Assembly (NCBI GenBank): GCA_003667245.1
Contig: RCNN01000113.1
Location: 1-64,000, forward strand
Origin: Heterostelium multicystogenum
Taxonomy: Eukaryota; Evosea; Eumycetozoa; Acytosteliales; Acytosteliaceae
Length of the DNA stretch: 64,000 nucleotides
Reading direction: 5' to 3'
Shown here piece by piece: positions 1 to 12,000 of this stretch. Both the position numbers and the translations under genes were made by a program. Every line of letters starts with the position of its first letter. Position 1 is the first letter of the stretch. The notes beneath the pieces were generated by a model, which was given only the letters and a program-made list of their open reading frames with translations, did no database searches and was not told the origin of the DNA.

Positions 1-578
1 TCATACCAACACCTCTGTCGATGATGTGGATGTACTTGTTGACCTTGTCAATCATGATTCTGATGTCGAGGTTGGCTTGCTCACCCTCACTCCAACAAAG
101 CTGGGTTGGTCAAAGCCAAGAAACGAATCTTGTCCAAAGCATCGGAAGCGTTGGAAATCAATTCACGCAAGAAAATCTCCTTCTTTTGAGTATAAAGAAT
201 TGATAATGATGTTCATTCAACTTGTTAACCTCTGCTTGGAACTTGAATTTCTCTGATTGCTCTTCGATAAACTTTTGTTCGGCAACACTGAATCCCTCTG
301 ATTTGATTGCTTCATTTTCTCTAAAAGATAAATTCATTAGTTACAATCTATTCAACAGTGTTGTCAATTTCAGGAATCAGTGAGTATATATTTACCTTTG
401 GACGACTTCGGAGTCGGTTTGGAGTGGAACCTTTGGACCCTTCAAGTTGTCAAAGTCCATCTTGATGGTTTCTCTTTGGGCATCTTCTTCGCTGATGGCT
501 CTGGTTGGAGCCAAGAGTGACAATGCAATGATGGCAAATAAAATAGTCAAAAAACTGTAGCTTTGACATTTTATTCAT
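1..578 (-). CDS. grp94: Endoplasmin (ER HSP90, Grp94), 5' part, cut by window edge
   Basis: ER-lumen HSP90 chaperone that folds secreted and membrane proteins. Reading from ATG at 578 there is a hydrophobic signal peptide ending near a TRAIS motif, then an acidic stretch, an intron at 321-395 (GTAAAT...TTTTAG), and the start of the HSP90 ATPase domain: [40 protein letters not shown], and IIDRGVGM at the edge, where the catalytic Glu region and the Asn/Asp of the nucleotide pocket are recognisable. The rest lies outside the window. Two single-base disruptions are needed: an extra T in TTTTTT near 553 (inside the signal peptide) and an extra G near 92. Both look like sequence errors, because the protein on either side is strongly conserved. 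The signal peptide separates it from cytosolic HSP90. Confidence 0.93.
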
Positions 579-1350
579 CTACTATTATTATTATTATGAT
601 AATATAAAATGATAATAATAGTTATAAAAATATTATATATATATATATAGTACACAAAACAATAAATTTAAATCTTTATCATATGATAGCCCTTTTTAAA
701 TCTCTGAATGGTGACGCATCACCTTGTATAAAAAAAAAAAAATTTTTTTTTAAAAAAAACAATTTCAACCAAAATGCTGCTGACAAACCCCTCATCGACT
801 GCAGCAAGTACCACGAGAGTTGCCTCAATCACCTAATTAACGATCGCCTTCTTTTTTTGGCAAACCCTTTCAATCTCACTGCTCATTCCACTATCGCTCA
901 GCATGCTTAGTTTTCGTTGGTTATCAATTGTTGTGCTGTTGCTTAGCTTTCTTATGATTAAGTTTGGTTTAGTTAAGATTGAATTTGGTAATATTATTAT
1001 TACTATTGTTATTCATTTATTAATTAATGATGAATTATTATTATTATTACTGTAACATGTTAAAAGATGGATAGGGGAAATTATTGCCAAATCGATGATT
1101 GGATTGTTTTGGTTTACTATTGTTTGATGAAGGAGTTGTGGATTCAATTGAATGATAGGATTACTCTTGAAGATTCGATTTGAAATTAAAAGAATAAGCT
1201 AGATTGATGTTTTTTGCAAATAACTATTGTTGGGTTGATCGAATGATATAGTCATAGGAGAACTGGACGATTGTTGATGAGATTGAATGTTTGATTGATT
1301 GATTCTGTTGCTAGAATTACAAATATTATATTATGTAAATATAAGTTGTG
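579..1350. other. Intergenic, AT-rich
   Basis: This is the presumed promoter of the endoplasmin gene, plus the 3' side of the membrane-protein gene. It holds TATATA and poly-A/T tracts near 635-660 and 731-760. The open frame at 683-910 has no family resemblance and is probably chance. No RNA gene seen. Confidence 0.6.
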
Positions 1351-2055
1351 TTAATTGATATAGATTGGCTGATATTCATTGCCCCTGCAGAAGCAACGAA
1401 TGGAAATGAAGATGAATAGTAGGATTAGACACAGCAGTGAGAATGAGAAGAGAATAGCAGTTGCAATTGCACCTCCAGGTGAGTATTTGGGAATTGGAAG
1501 AACAGAGACTCTGGTGTTATTGCTAATGTCGACCCAGCAGTGGAATGTCTGATTGAAGTGATAGACAAAGGTATATGCATTCTTGTATTCTCCAGCAACA
1601 TAGAGTGATTGATTGTAGACAAGCGAGCTTTCGTTGCTCACTTGATAGTGGAATCCAATGGTTCCATTGTAGCATGGGGTGTTTGCAGTGTCTGGACAAG
1701 TATTGGGGGCTCTGGATCTGTTGAACCGCTGTCATCAAATGGTGAATCGTTAGCGTCGTATTCGAACGGGAAGCGGTGTCCATTGTCATAGAAATACGAA
1801 GGGAATTGGATTTGGTTGGTAGACTGTTGGCATGACTTTGTCTGGCACCAGCTGCCAATATTCTGTGAGTCGAGTGTGCAATTGATTCGCTTCCATCCAT
1901 CGATGTACTCCATCGAAGGTCGCAGCAACACGCCAACAATAACAGCACCAGCGATCAAAGTAATCAAGAAGCAAATGGTGTTCAAAGCGATACAGCAATT
2001 CGACATTCCATGACTCTTATGATGGTGGTGATGGTGGTGATGTTGACGTCCCCAT
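1351..2055 (-). CDS. Small two-pass membrane protein with His run, unknown function
   Basis: I do not recognise the family. The reading frame codes for a short cytosolic N-terminus, a first membrane segment (CCIALNTICFLITLIAGAVI), an outside loop with several Cys and NxS/T sites, a second membrane segment (ATAILFSFSLLCLILLFIFI) and a short basic Cys-containing tail. The two halves are in different frames, joined near 1709 if one C is missing from a CCCCC run (coding strand GAGCCCCCAAT). The start is uncertain. ATG at 2006 opens the protein just before the first membrane segment. ATG at 2055 would add MGRQ, eight consecutive His and KSHG, but only if one G of GGGG is surplus. Two hydrophobic helices around a glycosylated Cys loop suggest a plasma-membrane or endosomal tetraspan-like or CDC50-like topology, but no diagnostic motif is visible. 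Confidence 0.6.
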
Positions 2056-2066
2056 GATTGTTCCAA

Positions 2067-3272
2067 AACAAACTAACTAGCAACTAACTTAACTGATTGA
2101 CTACTATACTAACTATCTAAAATATCTATCTATCTATCTAGCAAACTAACTTCTATTTGATAATCTATCTTTGCTAATATTATTCTATTTCCAAATTCTA
2201 TTTCCAAAACTAATACTATATTATTGTTATCAAACGATGTATTCTGTAAATTAGTAAATATTTAATAACTAAGTGCACTGCAAATAAAACAAAAACAAAC
2301 AAATATAGCAAACTTTAAATTTATTATTTGTTTAATCTTTATTTGGTGATAATTTCTATCGTTAGGTGTGTGTTTATTGTTGATAGTATTGGTTTTAGTA
2401 AGATTAAGGTGTGGATGGGTGCAAGTATACTTATACTGCACTCACCAGATTAACCTTACATTCCCTGGTGATATCGTGTGGAAAAAAGAAAAACAAAAAT
2501 TTGATAATGTTCTAATGTCTGTGTTTGTTTTGGCTGTGTGGTGTTATTGTTGTTAATTTGCAACTGTTGTTGTCCGCCTGTTGTTGTTGTTGCTATAGTA
2601 AGTGGTGGTGTATATGAGTAGTGAATAGATGTTTGCAAGACAACACTGGCAATGGACTGCATGCAATCAACAAACAAAACAAAAAAGAAAGTCTTTGAGA
2701 GGTTTGACTTAAAAACAAGTAGAAAATGAATTATGTTGTTTTGATACTACATACACTCTTATTTAGTTTTATTGAACAAAGTTATCTTTATGCTTTTATA
2801 TATACATATAAAATATATATATATAAAAGATTGTCTCTATGAAAATGAAGTTTTTGTTGGGAGTTGAATTGTGATCCTTATTTTTGTTTTTTGCTGTTAA
2901 ATTTGCACTTGGATTTTTCTTTGGTGTTTTATTGCATACCTGACTTATTATTGGGGTTTCCTCTTCAATTTCTTGTTTCAACTTTTATTATAGTAACTCA
3001 TCAAATAATTGGCAACTTGACAAATCTGATTGGACTAATACACAAATCAATCTCAAAAATAATATGTAGCTAATTAAATGAAATTACAATTTTATATCTA
3101 ATTTCAAGGGTTACTTAATGAATATGTTTATCTCTTTATTTATTTTGGTAATAATCATGAAGATGTAATAAATAAATATTAGATGTTCAGCGGGTTTTTT
3201 AATTTATATGGGTATTTTATGGGATCATTTATTGTAAATAATGGTTTTCTTGAAGAGTTGAAAAAGATTTGT
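2067..3272. other. Intergenic, AT-rich with short repeats
   Basis: Contains a CTAT repeat near 2124-2140 and TATATA tracts near 2800-2825. Short open frames on both strands are low complexity and share nothing with known families. No RNA gene seen. Confidence 0.6.
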
Positions 3273-4120
3273 TTACTTCTTCTTCTTTTGGATCTTCTTG
3301 GCGTAGAACTCCAACTCCTTTCCTTCGAGGATGGTACCATCGCACTTTCCAACTTGACCTGGACGTGAGGTGATCTTGGCGTAGAAATTACCGTCGGTGG
3401 CTTGGTTTTCCAAAGCGGTTTCCAAAGTTCTGGTCTTCAAACGTTGGGCAATACGTCTCAAGACGGATTGTGATCTCTTGACTTCGACCTTCTCTTCGGC
3501 ATCCTTCTTGGCAGCCTTCTTCTTACCGAGGGCCATACCGTAGTGTTGCTCGTACCATTGCTTGAATGGGGTGCAATCGATTTTGGATGATGGATCCCTT
3601 GACCAAAGTGTTGGTACGGACCAAATCGTTAGAAGTGGCGTTGTAAACGACGTTAAGGATACGGCATTTACGGGTAACCTTCTCTGAGGCCCATGCGAAG
3701 TTACCAGTGTCGAGACGGAGGCTCTGAATTTGAGGTGACCTCCACGGACTCTGAGTGGTCTGACACGCTTGTCACCAATCTTGGTTTCAGAAGCTTGTCT
3801 ACCTAACTCGTACTTTCTCTTCTTGTAGTTTGGCTTACGAGCAGCACCGGTCTTTCTGTGCTTGTGCAATGAATCACGTGAAATACCTATTAATAGAATT
3901 GATTAACATCTGTTCATCTTTCTTGTTTCACTTCCCCCATCCATCCTTATCCATCCATCTTCCATCTATCCATCCTCAATCATCACTATCTCTTTCTTTT
4001 ATCCTCTTCTCTTCTGCTGTAATCTAACCTGTAACCTGTATTATGATGTTGTATAGTTGCAATGTAGATGGATGGGGACATAGATTCAAGGTGTGAATTA
4101 TAGTAAAGATATATACCCAT
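3273..4120 (-). CDS. rps8: 40S ribosomal protein S8 (eS8)
   Basis: Component of the small ribosomal subunit. Exon 1 is only ATGG (4117-4120); the intron is 3888-4116 (GTATAT...AATAG) and exon 2 runs 3273-3887, giving the canonical start [15 protein letters not shown]. The conserved blocks [42 protein letters not shown] and the Lys-rich C-terminus are present. Between about 3720 and 3582 the frame is displaced by one base: a base is missing in coding GCCTCCGT, and an extra A sits in CAAAATCG. Reading through restores [13 protein letters not shown] and [16 protein letters not shown], as in other eS8 proteins, so the pair is very probably a sequence error. Length after correction (about 205 residues) is normal. 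Confidence 0.95.
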
Positions 4121-4454
4121 GTTATTGTGTCTGTGAAACGAGGTGGAAAAGGGACTTTAAGGATGTGAGTTTTTTACCTATGTACAACTCTTGAGTGTGG
4201 GTCTGCAGTAGCTCACGCAAAATGCCAAAAAAATCAAAAAATTGAAAACTTCAAAAAAAAACGTTACAATCACACAACAGGAAAGACGAATGAATTTTAG
4301 ACAATCTCTTCCTTCACTACACTTTGCAGATGCAACTTTGATTAATAAAGAGTCTTCTAAATTTGATATGATGAGGAAAGGAATAATAATTTATTTAAAT
4401 AAATAGGTTGTGGTGTTTATTTGGATCAGAGCATAGTTGCAGTTGGTTGCTAGT

Positions 4455-4922
4455 TTAGTACTTGAGGGCCTTGATGAAAAGATTTGGAGCAACAACACCA
4501 TGGTCAATGTATCCGAAAGTGAATGATTGACCTGGTAAGATTCCTTGAGCATATTGTGGCAAGAAGAAGTATCCTTGTTCATAGTTGATGTTCCAGACAC
4601 TGTTGTAATCACGTGGGTTCAAAGTGCAGTCGGTTTCAATGACGATCTGTTGGAGAGTGAATGCTGAGTAGTTGACAATGTGAACACGGTAAAGAGTGAA
4701 TGGAACTCCATTCTCTTCCCATGAACGCTCAATTGTTTGGACAATGGCAACTTCATTGCATTGATCCAAGAGCACACAGTTTCTGACACCATCACGACAT
4801 ACACAGACCTGACCAACACCACAAACATTTGGACCACAGACTTCTTGGAGTTGGAAAATCGATGTAGCTGTTGACACACAGGTCAAAGCAACTAACAAAA
4901 AGGCAAAAGCAGCAAACTTCAT
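4455..4922 (-). CDS. Secreted CBM49-like cellulose-binding protein
   Basis: A 155-residue single-exon protein. It has a signal peptide (about residues 1-20, MKFAAFAFLLVALTCVSTAT), a short Cys-rich segment with six or so Cys (residues about 28-55), and a C-terminal domain of about 85 residues with the pattern NSVW...YFFLP...ILPGQSFTFGY. This matches the carbohydrate-binding module CBM49 that dictyostelids use in many extracellular-matrix, stalk and spore-coat proteins. The likely role is binding cellulose in the sheath, stalk or coat. No catalytic domain is attached. The start is the only ATG before the signal peptide; the stop lies about 330 bases from the eS8 start, so the two genes are independent. 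The CBM49 assignment is from motif pattern only. Confidence 0.8.
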   Translation of the reverse strand: MKFAAFAFLLVALTCVSTATSIFQLQEVCGPNVCGVGQVCVCRDGVRNCVLLDQCNEVAIVQTIERSWEENGVPFTLYRVHIVNYSAFTLQQIVIETDCTLNPRDYNSVWNINYEQGYFFLPQYAQGILPGQSFTFGYIDHGVVAPNLFIKALKY

Positions 4923-5800
4923 TTTTAGTTAGATAGTATAAATAATAATTTATTATTAGACTTGAATTGGTTGATGTAGTTAGTATTTGATATTTATTGA
5001 ATTGAATGATTTGAAACTCTGGATCAACTTGTTTAAATACTATTTCCCCTGACCATTAAAAAGGTAGAAAGCCAACATTATGATTAGATGTTTCGTCATG
5101 TATATTTCCATGATTCAAAAGAAATACTATTAATTACTATCACCTTAATCTCTAAGCCAATCACTATTTTAAATATATCTTTGGTATGGCTAAAGTATAC
5201 AATCAGGATGATAATACTATGATACTATTATCATTAACTTAAATTTAATACAATACAATTCAATACAATAATATGTATGTAGAAATTAGTCTTCAATTTA
5301 GATATATAGTAATTAGTTCGTATGATTTTCAATTCGAATAAATCTAATTTGTTTAAGATAATACAATAAAATGATGATTCAAAAACAGAATGATTATTAT
5401 TTATTACTGCAAACTTGATGATTAATTTTTATTAATTATAATCATATCACACCACCCAAACATGGAAAATTAGTATGAATAAATAATAATCAAATTCCAA
5501 ATAATTTATAAAAATTAATACTAATTAATTTTATGTATTAGAAATCTCAGATCTGTTGCGTATTGATGTAAGGAGATTCATTTGGAAAATGGTAACTCAT
5601 ATCAAGCTGTTGTTATTGATCAATGGACAACCACTATTTCTTCAGTTGGATTGAGGTTTACCAAATACATAGTTCCATTGGTATTATTTGTTTTTTTCGT
5701 TGCAACTGGATAATTTCCAAAGAAAATTAGAGTATAATATAGAGATGGACATCCATTTTATTAGGAATATCAACATATCAAATATTTGTGTTGATCACAT
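4923..5800. other. Intergenic; promoter of the CBM49 gene
   Basis: AT-rich and without a supported gene. A short minus-strand open stretch near 5620-5690 (reading MYLVNLNPTEEIVVVH) looks more coding-like than its surroundings. It may belong to the same decayed gene as the fragment at 5801-6073. Confidence 0.4.
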
Positions 5801-6073
5801 TCAGTAAAGCCAGTTAACACAGTAATCAGCATTCTCAATGGGAGTCGATCCCTGCCAAACTCCATCCAATAAAAACAATGTATATTTGGTCATACTCTCC
5901 AATTTATCTTCTATCAATCTGCCATTGTTTAACCCTCTCCCAGTTGGACACAATGATTGAATTTCTATTTTAAAGAAACAACAGTCTGTCCATTGATAAC
6001 CAACATGGTATAATAGGGGTATTCTTGTTGATTCTCTATTGTATGTTTTCAGCGTAATATAATATTTCAACAC
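5801..6073 (-). pseudogene. Possible gene fragment, unrecognised
   Basis: Ninety open codons without an initiating ATG (the reading begins at TTG), ending at TGA. The composition is protein-like (GYQWTDCCFFKIEIQ, LFLLDGVWQG, ENADYCVNWLY), not the Ile/Tyr/Asn/Lys-rich filler seen in nearby spacers. It begins only 60 bases from the eL24 stop codon on the same strand, which leaves no room for a promoter. It may be a 3' remnant of a lost gene or a terminal exon. I recognise no family. Confidence 0.3.
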
Positions 6074-6132
6074 TTGTTATGTTTTTTTTATAATACTTTA
6101 TTTTTAAGGGGAAACACTAAAAAACACCTAAT

Positions 6133-6719
6133 TTACTTCTTGGCAGCAGCTTTGGTGGTGGCCTTTGGAGCAGCCTTGGCGGTGGTCTTTGGAGCAGCAG
6201 CCTTGGTGGTGGCGGCAGCCTTCTTCTTTTCCTTGATGTCTCTCAAGGCAGCCTCACGTTGAGCAGCACGGAATTCTGGCTTTTGCTCTCTCTTTTGCTT
6301 GATGACTTCCAATGAAGCACCAACGATAGATCTCTCGAACTTTTGGGTCTTCTTGGTTCTCTTCTTGGCACCAGTCTCGACGCTGACGTTCTTGTTGATT
6401 CTACGGTAGACTGAGGTCCATGGGATGTCTCTTGGGTTGATCTTTCTGAAGAAGAGAGATTCGACCTTACCGTTGATAAAGTGGAAAGTCTTTGAGTCAC
6501 CACGAACAAACTTGATTCCCTTAGCTGGGTAGATCTTAAACTCTGAGAAATTGCAAATTCCAGTCCTGTGATAGTAGGTAGTAGTGGATAGATCTGTTAA
6601 TGACTGTTCGTTCGATCTCTCTTTGTTTTCACTGCATAGCTATAGATGTGATGAATAGATGATAGCGGCTATAATCCATCCTCTTCTATATCCTACTAGT
6701 GTATCTCTACATACTTCAT
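6133..6719 (-). CDS. rpl24: 60S ribosomal protein L24 (eL24)
   Basis: Large-subunit ribosomal protein. Exon 1 is just ATGAA (6715-6719), then an intron at 6566-6714 (GTATGT...CACAG), then exon 2 at 6133-6565. The joined start reads MKTGICNFSEFKIYP, the conserved zinc-ribbon-derived N-terminus, although only one of the Cys of the archaeal zinc finger is evident, as in other eukaryotes. Downstream FVRGDSKTFHFINGK, INPRDIPWTSVYRR and a long Lys/Ala C-terminal tail (AAAPKTTAKAAPKATTKAAA) complete the protein at 145 residues. No frameshift is needed. The gene has no other in-frame ATG, so a simple ORF search would miss it. Confidence 0.95.
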
Positions 6720-7041
6720 TTTTTATTGAATCCCCTTAATGATCTGTTGATTGAGAGAAGAAAACTGAGAACGTGGATATACCTACTATTGTGTGAGAGT
6801 GGTGCGTGGGCACAGAGCCTGACTGACACCATAGTCAGACTCGCACCACACAGCGCAGTAATTTTCAAAAATCAAAATATTAATTTCGAAAAATATTTAT
6901 TTTGAAATTCAACTGAACTACGAAAATTTTCAATTTCACAAACACTGCTTTGCCAAAGTATGAGAAATGTCCACTCTAATTCTGCAATAGGAATAGAGGG
7001 ATCGTTCAATCTGATTGATTTGATTGGATTGAGATAATAGG

Positions 7042-9002
7042 ATGTATAATAGTATAAGCAACAGTAGTATTAGTAGTGGTAGTAATAGTAGTAATTATAG
7101 TTTTTTAAATGAAAGTATAGTTGAGAATTGCAAGGTGCTACAAAGAATTGCTGACTATATTGTTGATAGCTTTGGACCACATGCAGGTGTAAAAGTGATC
7201 ACTAAGATCACTGATGATACACAGGAAGATGGTTCGACGAATTATGACAATCCATCACTGATTTCTACATTAAATAATGTTGTTACAAAAGGTATTTGAA
7301 AATGTAGTACTTTCATTATTGAAGATGGGCTTATTGACATGTCTTATCTATTTGTATTGGTATGCCATTATCTTATCGATCTATCCTATCCAGATTCAAT
7401 GACAATCATTCGATCATTGAATATTGATTCACCAATTTATCATATTCTGCTTGAGCCTCTATTGAAACACAAACAAAAGTATGGCAATGGTGTTGGCCAA
7501 ATTGTATTATTATTAAATCAGGTACTGAAGGGTTGTTCATCGATGCTGACAACATTGAATCTTGATGCACAGCTTATTGCCGATGTACTAAGTGTGAGTG
7601 GTTTATAAACTGTTCTAATTTGGAGCACTCATTAATAATTCCATCATGAAACAAACTTAGAAATGTAAAAAATACATCCACCAATTTATGATGAAAAATA
7701 ACCTGGAAATTGATATAAATAGTGATGACATTCTGAGGTCTATCATCAAAGCAAGTTTGTCTGGAAATGTATTATTTGATCACCAAGATCTGCCATTTCG
7801 TTTAATTAAAGAGTTTGTATCCATCCAATCATATTCCATCCCTTTCACAATATTGATCACTTTAAAATGATAAAACTAACTGGTGGGACCTTCAAGTTTA
7901 ATTAAAATAGTTGGAGTCAAGAATTTACAATCCAATTGCTATTGTATTCAATCAATTGTTGGTGTACATGGTAGTGGGAGAGCTAGAAATCATAGTAGTG
8001 GTGGAACTTCTTTCACTTACAAGGTAATTGAAGGTGTTTTGTATAAACAAACATTTTCATACGCTGGATCAAATGCGTTGCCAAAGTCTATAGTAAATCC
8101 AAAGATTCTCTTGTTGGACATCGACGTTGAGTTGAAGCACCAGAAGGAGTACGCAACCATCGAAATAAATTCAGTTGAGGAGTATCACCAATTTATAGAG
8201 ATGGAGAAAAAGATCTTTTTGGATGGACTGGAGAATATTTATAAACAAAAAGTCAATGTTGTCTTATCAACTCAGAGCATTGGTGACTTGGCTACACAGG
8301 AGTTTGCCAAACATGGAGTCCAATGCAGTGGACGATTGGATAGAGGTTTAATGAACATGATTAGAGTTGCATTTGGTGGCGATATTCAGTCGACTTTGTT
8401 AGATTTGGCGGACGACGAGACATATTATGCCAAATGTGCTTCTTTCAAACAGATTATAATTAATAACGAGAGATATCAGTTGTTCTCAAACCGGACCGAC
8501 CAAGAAGAGCAAAGTAGACAAGGAGATTCTAAATCTAAGTTTGGAACGATCGTTCTGAGTGGAAATACAAGTATATTTTTGGAGGAGGCCGAGATTGGAT
8601 TGCAAGACGCCATAAAGGCTGTTGGCAATATTGCTAACAGTAATGGAAGAGTGGTCATTGGTGGAGGTGCTTGGGAGATGTCAATTGCCTCGCACTTGGC
8701 CAGTGCCGCTAAGAATGGTGAGCTTGGAAACCTTTCACCAAAAGACTTGCTTGTGGTGGACAATCTTGTGGAGAGTCTTCATTGGTTAGTTGTTTTTGCT
8801 CGCCAGAAACAGTGGACTCAATGGTTCACAGCTACTAAGTGAGTTGATTGCATCAGATCACGACCATCGATTGGGAATCGATGTTGACCGTGGATGCATC
8901 TCAAATTTGTACGAGTTAAAGGTGTTTGAAGGTTATCAATCAAAGTTATCGATTATCAATCATGTATTGGATCTTGCAATGCTGATATTATCGGTTTATT
9001 AA
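7042..9002 (+). CDS. Divergent CCT-eta-like chaperonin (group II), probably ATPase-dead
   Basis: The middle of the protein follows the CCT7/eta subunit of the cytosolic chaperonin TRiC closely: KQTFSYAGSNALPKSIVNPK, ILLLDIDVELKHQKEYATIE, STQSIGDLATQEFAKHG, VQCSGRL and GGGAWEMSIASHL. The nucleotide-site motifs are degenerate. The usual TLGPRG becomes SFGPHAG, the NDGATI loop is replaced by NYDNPSLI, and GDGTTS is replaced by GNGVGQ. Exons: 7042-7291, 7394-7593, then 7661 to about 7813, and from about 7885; introns 7292-7393 and 7594-7660 are clear, the third border is approximate. One indel near 8805 is needed to reach the C-terminal GLNGSQLLSELIASDHDHRLGIDV. It ends 46 bases from the stop of the opposing RasGAP-VPS9 gene. 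It could be a fast-evolving CCT7 or, more likely, a second eta-related paralogue comparable in kind to the BBS6/10/12 chaperonin-like proteins. Confidence 0.8.
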
Positions 9003-9047
9003 ATAGACAATAAAAATGGCATTTCTAGCAATGATTGGTCGGTTAGC

Positions 9048-12000
9048 CTACTCGCTTAGGGAAATGCTCTTGTCCGACAAGCTTGTACGATGCTGACTGG
9101 TGGACAGGAATTGCCTTCGCACATTCGAGGACGACTTGATCGATTTTATACAAAGCTTGCCCATTAGATAAACTATAGCATCAATGAAACGCAAAAACAC
9201 TCTCTCATCATCTTCGCCCATCTCTGCATACAGCTTAATATACTGCACATGCGAAACAATATTCTCAACTCTCGATGCCAATATAATATAGGCCTAGAAT
9301 AAAGGTTTGAATGTTAATATCGTATGTATGTATTTTTAGATGAATAAGTCAATGGGTCATTGTTTGAAACATACCAAGATTGGAATTAGTTGATCTGGTT
9401 CGTACCCACCGTGTGGCGAATAGACCTTGCTCAGTGTGTCAAAGGTCTCTTTGATACAGTTAAGCATGTCCTCCGGTGATTTGAAATGGTTGATCTTCTT
9501 CAGTTCGTTGATGGATAGTATCCACCCGCTTGGATCAGTAAACTTCTCAGGGATATCTTCTGAAATGTCCTCAAGGAAGTTCGGAATATTAATCTTACTG
9601 TTCAATGACATCTGGAAGGTAATGTTTAGCTCTGAGAAGTGGAATAGCCTTCAGTTGCCATGATAGTTGATGATTTCGTTAGATAAACAATAGCTACATT
9701 ATTTAGTTACATTCAATAATATCATATGATACATACGATGAATGAAGAGATATCATTAGTTTTCTCTTATAGGTCGAGTATATAAACATTCCAGTTAGTT
9801 CAACATCCTCATTTGGCGAATTTCTCAGTTGGTCTTTAAGTTCCGACATTGACTTGGATATCTTATCAAATAGTTTCCTAAGAGAATCACATCATAGATT
9901 AGAACATCCTATAACTAGTTGGCCTATTAAGTATTACTTACTGAACAGTAGCTTGCAATGATATGCAATAGTCGCATCGGTCCTCCTCATCGCAATGAGA
10001 TTCTAGGTATCTCTGTTTGCATTGGCAGAATCTCAGTCCCTCGGTTACAGTGTTGATAAACTGAATGTATTCGTCTATTTCATTGGTAATCGTTGTGTTA
10101 AAGAAAAATAGGTTGCACAACATGTTGTGCTTCTTAGCCTGGAGTCTTTTCTTGTATTGCACCAGCTGATCGATTGATCTAATCTGTTTCATGCAATCCT
10201 CCTTGTCGCTTTGACTCGACCGCTCTTCTTCTTCCATGATCATGTGAGCCAGCTTCTCAAAGTTGTTTTCCCTGATGTCTTGTGGCAGCAGAGGTAAACA
10301 CTTGAGTATTTCTTCAAATTGGTTGTAGGTAGAGTTGTCAGTTGGTGCCAGCCTTGATTGACGCGACAGAATCAGGTCTCTCAGGTTATCGGATGAGAAT
10401 CCGCACTGTGCCCTATCAAAGTTAACAAACAGTGTTTTCAAACCTTTGATGACTGTTGAAATGTTTTCTTTTATCATTCTCCTCATCTGAAAGCGAAGAG
10501 CTCAGGCGAGGTTGTCTCAATGTGCCTCCAGAGCCAGAAAGCTGTTTCTTAAAGCAGTTTTCGGGTGCCTGGATAGAGCGCACCCTGTGAATAGCTATTG
10601 TTGGTCTGGCTTTGGCATTCGGAGTTGAGTTGATCCAAAATAGAACAATACCGCTTTCTTTCAAAGCAGGTATCTCATTCATCAGTTTGGCACTCGTTCT
10701 AAGCGACAGTCTCTTGAAGTCGAGCGAGTCGTCCCAGTTTACAATCTCAATGATTCTCCTCAGATCATAGTTAGACAACATCAGCTTGATATCACTTATA
10801 TTATTCTTCAAATCATAGGTTTCTAAGAGTAGTTTTTAAGCAGTTAGTAGTTGAACAATCTTGTCTAGCAGTCTATCCAGTGATTGTTACCTTTAAAATA
10901 AGATCTAAAGTCGTTAACGGAAATGATTCCATTGCAGAATGTGTCTAGCTTTTCTTTTAGATTATACTTTTGGTTAAGAGCATTGGGAATGGAATCAGGT
11001 GTCTCCACATATTCTCTCATTCGTGCCGAGAGTAATCGTAGATTGTGTTTGATATTTTGGGTCACCATTTGACCGGTTATCATATAGACGTTGTTGGGCT
11101 TGACCAGTTCAGGAATGATGTAGGACGAGAAAATAATATGTACAACCATCGATCGCAGACGTGATTGCGCCATCTCTGGTGAGGTGCATGGATTGACAGT
11201 GTTGATCAGTTCCAGACATTTCTTGGTGAACCATTTCAATGCAAATGGAATGAGATAGGATTTCTTAAAGATTTCCAGGAGAAAGTTGGTAGTTTCTTCT
11301 ACAATGATATGGTCGCGTTGCTGGTTGATGTCAGAGTTGATTTCATCACCTTGGTGTAGGTTAAGAATATTGTTGGTTTCCGGGTCGGTTTCGAGATTGA
11401 ACTGTGGAGATTGCGAGATTGAGATGATTGGATCCTTGACAGAGTTGATAAAGAGCTTGCCGAAGGCGTTGGAAATATAGGAGGAAAGCAAGTTCACAGA
11501 GAAGTACTCATTGACTAGGTCAAAACTGTTAGGATCCTCGTTGAATTCACGCAACAGTACAGATTCCACAAGTTCCAAGTGCAGTCTCTCCTCGAGCTCC
11601 GTTAGGCAGCCATTGAAGATGGCACGAGTTATAAAATCAGCCAGCTGGGTGTGCTCCACAGTTTGTCCACGACCAAGTTTAGAGTTGCGCTCCAAGCAGT
11701 CGGTAAGGATCTCAGGATACATTCTGAGCGAGTGAAGTACCTTGACACAAGGTGGCATTTCAAACATATCCAGTGATACCACGGTCGGAGACATATTGTG
11801 GGTAGGAATTTTAGTGGTAGCTCGTGAGGAGTTGGGTGAGCCTAGTTTGCTATCCTGGACCTCCAGTTCCTTGATGTCATTAACAATCATCTCGACCTCT
11901 GAAAGCATCTTTCTCTTTTTATCTTTGAGAAATATCAAACCATTCACTTTAAATTCTTTCAAAGTATATGAATTATCTTGAATTGTATTTATTAAATTTA

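Noticed and set aside
683..910. 75-codon plus-strand ORF rich in Lys, Phe and Asn
   Set aside because: Contains the poly-A/poly-T tract, has no family resemblance and lies in the promoter of the endoplasmin gene.
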